In this document: one piece after another, positions 8,217 through 11,766 of the stretch
Position numbering within the stretch: the stretch's first letter is position 1
Layout of the letters: each line of letters starts with the position of its first letter
Notes under the pieces: model-generated
What the model was told of the DNA's origin: nothing
The model's input: the letters and a program-made list of their open reading frames with translations, nothing else
Databases searched by the model: none
Assembly: GCA_018882725.1 (NCBI GenBank)
Contig: VERK01000050.1
Coordinates: 1-11,766, forward strand
DNA from: Actinomycetota bacterium
GTDB taxonomy: Bacteria > Actinomycetota > Acidimicrobiia > Acidimicrobiales > Ilumatobacteraceae
Reading direction: 5' to 3'
DNA length: 11,766 nucleotides
Program-made: the position numbers and the translations under genes

Positions 8217-8804
8217 ATGACGACACCGATCTTCAACCTCGAGGCGGGCGACGCCGGTCGCGCCGACATCTTCACCCGTCTGCTGAAGAACCGAGTCGTC
8301 ATGCTCGGCACCGACGTCAACGACGACATCGCCAACCAGATCTGTGCTCAGCTCCTGTATCTCGAGGGCGAAGACGCCGACGCCGACATCTGGCTGTACA
8401 TCAACAGCCCCGGTGGCTCGGTCACCGCGGGAATGGCCATCTATGACACCATGCAATTCGTTTCCTGTGACGTGGCCACGGTGTGCATGGGTCTGGCCGC
8501 GAGCATGGGACAGTTCCTTCTCACCGCCGGAGCCGCGGGTAAGCGCTACACGCTGCCCAATGCGCGCATCATGATGCACCAGCCGCTCGCGGGTTTGCGC
8601 GGTCAAGCCGCCGACATCGCCATTCAGGTCGAGCAGATCACCTTCACCAAGCGCCGCATGGCCGAACTCACCGCGTTCCACTCGGGTCAGCAGCTCGAGA
8701 AGATCCAGGCCGACGCCGAACGCGATCGCTGGTTCACCGCCGAAGAGGCCAAGGCCTACGGGTTGGTCGACAAGGTCATCTTGAAGCGCGGCGAGATCGT
8801 CTGA
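8217..8804 (+). CDS. clpP: ATP-dependent Clp protease proteolytic subunit, ClpP1-like
   Basis: Serine peptidase that forms the tetradecameric degradation chamber fed by ClpX or ClpC. The 195 residues carry the full triad: Ser96 in GLAASMGQF, His121 in MMHQPL and Asp170 in AERDRWFT. INSPGGSVTAGMAIYDTM (62-79) forms the oxyanion/substrate strand. EVND-like DVNDDIAN, AADIAIQVEQ and DRWFTAEEAKAYGLVD resemble mycobacterial ClpP1 more than ClpP2. The start is the ATG at 8217, where ClpP homology begins; there is no usable Shine-Dalgarno site. Unlike the usual tig-clpP1-clpP2-clpX arrangement, no clp or tig gene is adjacent here, so its partner, if any, is elsewhere. Its TGA abuts the stop of the convergent lipoprotein gene. 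Confidence 0.96.
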   Translation: MTTPIFNLEAGDAGRADIFTRLLKNRVVMLGTDVNDDIANQICAQLLYLEGEDADADIWLYINSPGGSVTAGMAIYDTMQFVSCDVATVCMGLAASMGQFLLTAGAAGKRYTLPNARIMMHQPLAGLRGQAADIAIQVEQITFTKRRMAELTAFHSGQQLEKIQADAERDRWFTAEEAKAYGLVDKVILKRGEIV

Positions 8805-9260
8805 TCAGGGTGCGGGCGTGGCCGGCGGAATCGTGACCGGCACGCTTCCTTCCACACCAACCACATCGGGCATCGCCACTCCGCACGTCGTCTCCACCCA
8901 GATCGCCACGTCGCGCGCCGAACGTTCGGCCTTGTAGGCGGCATCGGCCACGTCCTGGCGTGAGCGCGGGTCGCTCGGGTCGACATCGGACGCCATCTTC
9001 ATCAGCTCGGTGATGGTGCGCCATTCGTCTTCGATGGTCAACGGCGTGATGCGGTCGAGCTTCTCGTAGCGGTCGACCAGATCGTCGATGTCGCCGGGTT
9101 CGACGAACGGACCTTCGAGGAACGGAATTTGCCGGGCGATCTCGCCACAGAAGCGTTCGGCGCTGCGGTCGGTGTCGCTGCACCCGGTGAGCAGGGCGGC
9201 AGCGACGGCCACGACGCCGAACGCGAGCCCGGATTTCGAGAGGTGTCGCAACGCTGTCAT
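8805..9260 (-). CDS. Small putative lipoprotein of unknown function
   Basis: A 151-residue protein with a lipoprotein signal: positively charged start (R5, H6, K9), hydrophobic stretch 11-24 and lipobox L24-T-G-C27, so mature protein should be lipid-anchored outside the membrane via Cys27. The mature part is mainly helical and charged, with two further cysteines, Cys38 (ERFCGEI) and Cys126 (ETTCGVA), that could form a disulfide. It ends in a Pro/Thr/Ala-rich tail. I recognise no domain. The start is the ATG at 9258-9260, which gives a normal signal peptide; an upstream GTG at 9329 would add 23 charged residues before it and is rejected. It is divergent from comM across 77 nt and its stop abuts that of clpP. 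Confidence 0.8.
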   Translation of the reverse strand: MTALRHLSKSGLAFGVVAVAAALLTGCSDTDRSAERFCGEIARQIPFLEGPFVEPGDIDDLVDRYEKLDRITPLTIEDEWRTITELMKMASDVDPSDPRSRQDVADAAYKAERSARDVAIWVETTCGVAMPDVVGVEGSVPVTIPPATPAP

Positions 9261-9337
9261 GGCCGGTCGACAGTCTCGCAGGTGCGACTCCGAAGGTTCG
9301 GTCACCGTGCCGTCACACCGTTTTCCCACATCACGGC
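9261..9337. other. Divergent intergenic region, lipoprotein gene / comM
   Basis: This 77-nt gap must hold the promoters of both neighbours if they are not transcribed from outside. I see no convincing -10/-35 pair, operator or hairpin in it, and neither start codon has a clear Shine-Dalgarno site. Confidence 0.4.
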
Positions 9338-10846
9338 ATGTTGTCGAACGTTCTCTCCGCCACCGTCCTCGGTGTTCATGGTCAACCCGTCGCCGTCGAA
9401 GTTCACATCGGCCAGGGTCTGCCCGGTTTCACGATTCTCGGTCGACCCGACGAGGTCTGTCGCGAAGCGCGCGATCGTGTGCGGGCGGCGTTCGTGTCGA
9501 GCGGTCTCGAGTGGCCGGCGCGTCGCATCACCATGAACCTCGCGCCGTCCGATGTGCGCAAGGTCGGCTCGTCGCTCGACTTGGCCATCGCGATCGCGGT
9601 ACTCGCCGCCAACGGGAAGGTGCCGTCGGCCTCGATCGCCAACACGGCGTTCGTCGGCGAACTCGGGCTCGACGGACGCTTGCGCGCCGTTGTCGGAGCC
9701 GCACCCATGATCGCCGCCCGTCGCGACGTCGACGTGGTGGTGCCCACTGACAACTGGGCCGAGGCATCCATCGTGCGACCGCGGTCGGTACGAGTCGCGT
9801 CATCTCTGTTCGAAGTCGTCGAGTGTCTGAACGGGCTACGCGAGTGGACGTGCCCCGAGGGCGCTCGGTCGCGCGACTCCGACGCCGCGGTGGTTCCCGA
9901 CCTGGCCGATGTGCGCGGCCAGGAGACGGCGCGACTCGGTCTCGAGTTAGCGGCGAGCGGAGGTCATCATCTCTTGCTCATCGGACCACCGGGTTCGGGC
10001 AAGACGATGCTCGCGCAACGGTTGCCCGGCCTGCTTCCGCGACTCGACGACGACACCGCGTTGGCCGCGACGATGGTTCGTTCGGCGGCCGGCGAACCGT
10101 TGCCACCGGGTGGCCTCGTCACGATTCCGCCCATCCGCATGCCGCATCACTCCCTCAGTCACATCGCGATGGTGGGCGGTGGTTCGGGTGTGTTGCGGCC
10201 GGGCGAGATCAGCTTGGCGCACGGAGGTGTCCTGTTCCTCGACGAACTCGGCGAGTTCGCACCGTCGACGCTCGACGCCTTGCGGCAACCGCTCGAAGAA
10301 GGTGTGGTTCGGCTGTCACGAGCCAATGCCACCGCCACGTTGCCGGCCCGCTTCACTCTGGTCGGGGCAACCAATCCGTGTCCGTGTGGTGGTGGTCCGC
10401 CGGGTTCGTGTTCGTGCGACGACAGTGCCTTGGCGCGCTATCGACGGCGATTCTCGGGTCCGTTGCTCGATCGCTTCGATCTTCGAGTGGTGGTGCAGTC
10501 CCCTGAGGCCGACGAACTGCTCGGCCAGTTCGCGGGGGAGTCGACCGCCGAGGTGTTGGTGCGAGTGCAGGCCGCGCGCGATCGCGCGATCGAACGACAG
10601 GGTCGACTCAATGCCGCACTCGATGCCTCGTCGATCGACGAACACGCACCGTTGTCCGAGGCCGCTCGTCGACTGCTGCGCGACAACGTCGAACGCGGAC
10701 GACTGTCCGGTCGCGGTCTGCTGCGAGTGCGCCGGGTGGCGCGCTCGTTGGCCGATCTCGCCGCCCACGACGGTGAGCTGACCGACCATCACATCGCGGC
10801 CGCGTTGGCTTTGCGCTCGCACATCGGGGTGCGCCCACGACCGTGA
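9338..10846 (+). CDS. comM: YifB/ComM family Mg-chelatase-like AAA+ ATPase
   Basis: Hexameric helicase-like ATPase that promotes branch migration of incoming DNA during natural transformation (role known from Vibrio ComM). The 502 residues are normal. The N-terminal Lon-protease-like fold includes VEVHIGQGLPGFTILG (20-35), EARDRVRAA (43-51) and ITMNLAPSDVRK (64-75). The AAA+ core has Walker A GPPGSGKT (216-223), Walker B VLFLDE (298-303), and ATNPCPCG..CSC with Cys348, 350, 358 and 360, followed by RYRRRFSGPLLDRFDL (368-382). The C-terminal lid contains LSGRGLLRVRRVARSLADL (456-474), the family arginine-rich ending. The start at 9338 matches family N-termini. The TGA overlaps the GTG of dprA. 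The gene yraN, which often sits just upstream in other bacteria, is absent here. Confidence 0.95.
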   Translation: MLSNVLSATVLGVHGQPVAVEVHIGQGLPGFTILGRPDEVCREARDRVRAAFVSSGLEWPARRITMNLAPSDVRKVGSSLDLAIAIAVLAANGKVPSASIANTAFVGELGLDGRLRAVVGAAPMIAARRDVDVVVPTDNWAEASIVRPRSVRVASSLFEVVECLNGLREWTCPEGARSRDSDAAVVPDLADVRGQETARLGLELAASGGHHLLLIGPPGSGKTMLAQRLPGLLPRLDDDTALAATMVRSAAGEPLPPGGLVTIPPIRMPHHSLSHIAMVGGGSGVLRPGEISLAHGGVLFLDELGEFAPSTLDALRQPLEEGVVRLSRANATATLPARFTLVGATNPCPCGGGPPGSCSCDDSALARYRRRFSGPLLDRFDLRVVVQSPEADELLGQFAGESTAEVLVRVQAARDRAIERQGRLNAALDASSIDEHAPLSEAARRLLRDNVERGRLSGRGLLRVRRVARSLADLAAHDGELTDHHIAAALALRSHIGVRPRP

Positions 10847-11766
10847 ATCAACATTCGTGCGATCACATCGCAGTCACCCGACTGCTCGGATTGCCGGCCC
10901 TGGGTCCGCGACGACTGCGCACCGTGCTTCGCGAGCGGCGACCCTCCGAGGTCGAACACGACCTGCGTCGAGGTCGCCGTGTCTCGAACGATTCATCCGA
11001 ATTGCACGAGGCCTGGACGAAGGCGCTCGCCATGGCGCCGTCCGATCGGGAGATCGAGTCGCGCTTGGCCGTCATGCACGTGACGGTGATGGGTGACCTC
11101 GACTATCCCGAGTCGCTGGTCCGCGACCAGGCCGCGCCGGCCGCGTTGTTCTGGCGCGGTGACATCGGCGTGATCGATCGTTGTCGCCGCGTGGCCCTCG
11201 TCGGCACTCGACGGGCCACCGAATACGGGCGCGGGGCTGCTCACGACTTCGGACGCTGTCTGGCCTCACACGGTGTCGCGGTGGTGTCGGGTCTGGCGCT
11301 CGGGATCGACGCGGCGGCTCATCGCGGTGCGCTCGCTGCGAAGTCGTCGGCGTCGACACAGTTGGCGGCGTCACCGATCGGTGTGGTCGCATCCGGACTC
11401 GATGTCGTCTATCCGCGACTCAACTCTCGCCTGTGGTCGGATGTGGCCGAGCGAGGTGTGTTGGTGTCGGAGTCGCCTCCTGGCACCGAACCCGATCGTT
11501 TTCGCTTCCCACTTCGCAATCGCATCATCGCCGCGCTGGCCGAAGTGCTGGTGGTGGTCGAGTCTCGCGCAACGGGGGGCTCGATGCTCACCGTCAACGA
11601 AGCGCTGCAACGCGACGTTCCGGTGATGTCGGTTCCGGGCGCCACTCGTTCGCTGGCGAGCGAGGGAACCAACTTGTTGCTGCGCGACGGTGCGCTGGTA
11701 GCGGCTTCACCCGATGACGTGCTGACCGTGCTCGGTCTCACGCCGACACGCCACGACGTCGTACGT
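10843..11766 (+). CDS. dprA: DNA-processing protein DprA, 3'-truncated by the window edge
   Basis: DprA binds incoming single-stranded DNA and loads RecA during transformation. The frame runs open for 308 codons from the GTG at 10843 to the window end with no stop. An N-terminal helix-hairpin-like segment, TRLLGLPALGPRRLRTVL (12-29), precedes the Rossmann domain: RVALVGTRRATEYGR (116-130), VVSGLALGIDAAAHRGAL (147-164), GVVASGLDVVYPRLN (180-194), ERGVLVSESPPGTEPDRFRFPLRNRIIAAL (203-232), SMLTVNEAL (247-255) and VMSVPGA (261-267). The stretch AAKSSASTQLAASPIG (165-180) is longer and less glycine-rich than the usual short GGTTIAVL-type connector. The start overlaps the comM stop as GTGA, so the pair is surely co-translated. 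Some C-terminal sequence is outside the window. Confidence 0.95.
   Translation, partial: MNQHSCDHIAVTRLLGLPALGPRRLRTVLRERRPSEVEHDLRRGRRVSNDSSELHEAWTKALAMAPSDREIESRLAVMHVTVMGDLDYPESLVRDQAAPAALFWRGDIGVIDRCRRVALVGTRRATEYGRGAAHDFGRCLASHGVAVVSGLALGIDAAAHRGALAAKSSASTQLAASPIGVVASGLDVVYPRLNSRLWSDVAERGVLVSESPPGTEPDRFRFPLRNRIIAALAEVLVVVESRATGGSMLTVNEALQRDVPVMSVPGATRSLASEGTNLLLRDGALVAASPDDVLTVLGLTPTRHDVVR

Noticed and set aside
9346..9353. GAACGTTC near the start of comM as an SOS/LexA box
   Set aside because: The palindrome lacks the 4-nt spacer of the actinobacterial box GAAC-N4-GTTC and lies within codons of conserved N-terminal residues.

Overview
The window is chromosomal DNA of high GC content, densely packed with genes. 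Short gaps, GTG starts, several genes without a usable Shine-Dalgarno site, and a beta-carbonic anhydrase and a ClpP that closely resemble mycobacterial CanA (Rv1284) and ClpP1 all point to the Actinomycetota. The gene set would suit the Acidimicrobiia (Ilumatobacter-like), but that finer placement is inference only. I see no insertion sequence, phage gene, CRISPR array or origin. Nothing stands out as foreign in base or codon use by eye.

Layout. (1) 1-2194, plus strand: murI (5' end outside the window), rph and rdgB. This is a housekeeping cluster for cell-wall D-glutamate, tRNA 3'-end trimming and nucleotide-pool cleaning; a murI/rphA/rdgB neighbourhood is also known in mycobacteria. (2) 2195-4443, minus strand: a tRNA-Leu(UAG), then a double-domain GNAT acetyltransferase and a D-threonine-aldolase/D-serine-dehydratase-like PLP enzyme whose start overlaps the GNAT stop as GTGA. 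(3) 4485-7673, plus strand: a small EthD-family protein, then two tightly linked fold-type II PLP enzymes. One is a 511-residue cysteine-synthase-like protein and the other a 427-residue threonine-synthase-like protein, with only 2 nt between them. (4) 7663-8178, minus strand: a beta-carbonic anhydrase, divergent from clpP (8217-8804, plus) across a 38-nt gap that seems to hold two overlapping promoters. (5) 8805-9260, minus strand: a small lipoprotein. (6) 9338-11766, plus strand: comM (YifB) and dprA (3' end outside the window), overlapping as GTGA. These are the transformation/recombination pair.

The window has three convergent gene junctions and none has any intergenic space. Two are abutting stop codons that form the palindrome TGATCA; the third is an 11-nt overlap. 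There is no room for a conventional intergenic terminator.

Most of the window is ordinary, well-known core genome. The best candidate for something undescribed is the adjacent pair of PLP enzymes of unknown substrate, with EthD upstream. The D-amino-acid-type enzyme fused by overlap to an acetyltransferase comes second. All functional assignments come from reading motifs by eye; no database search was run.
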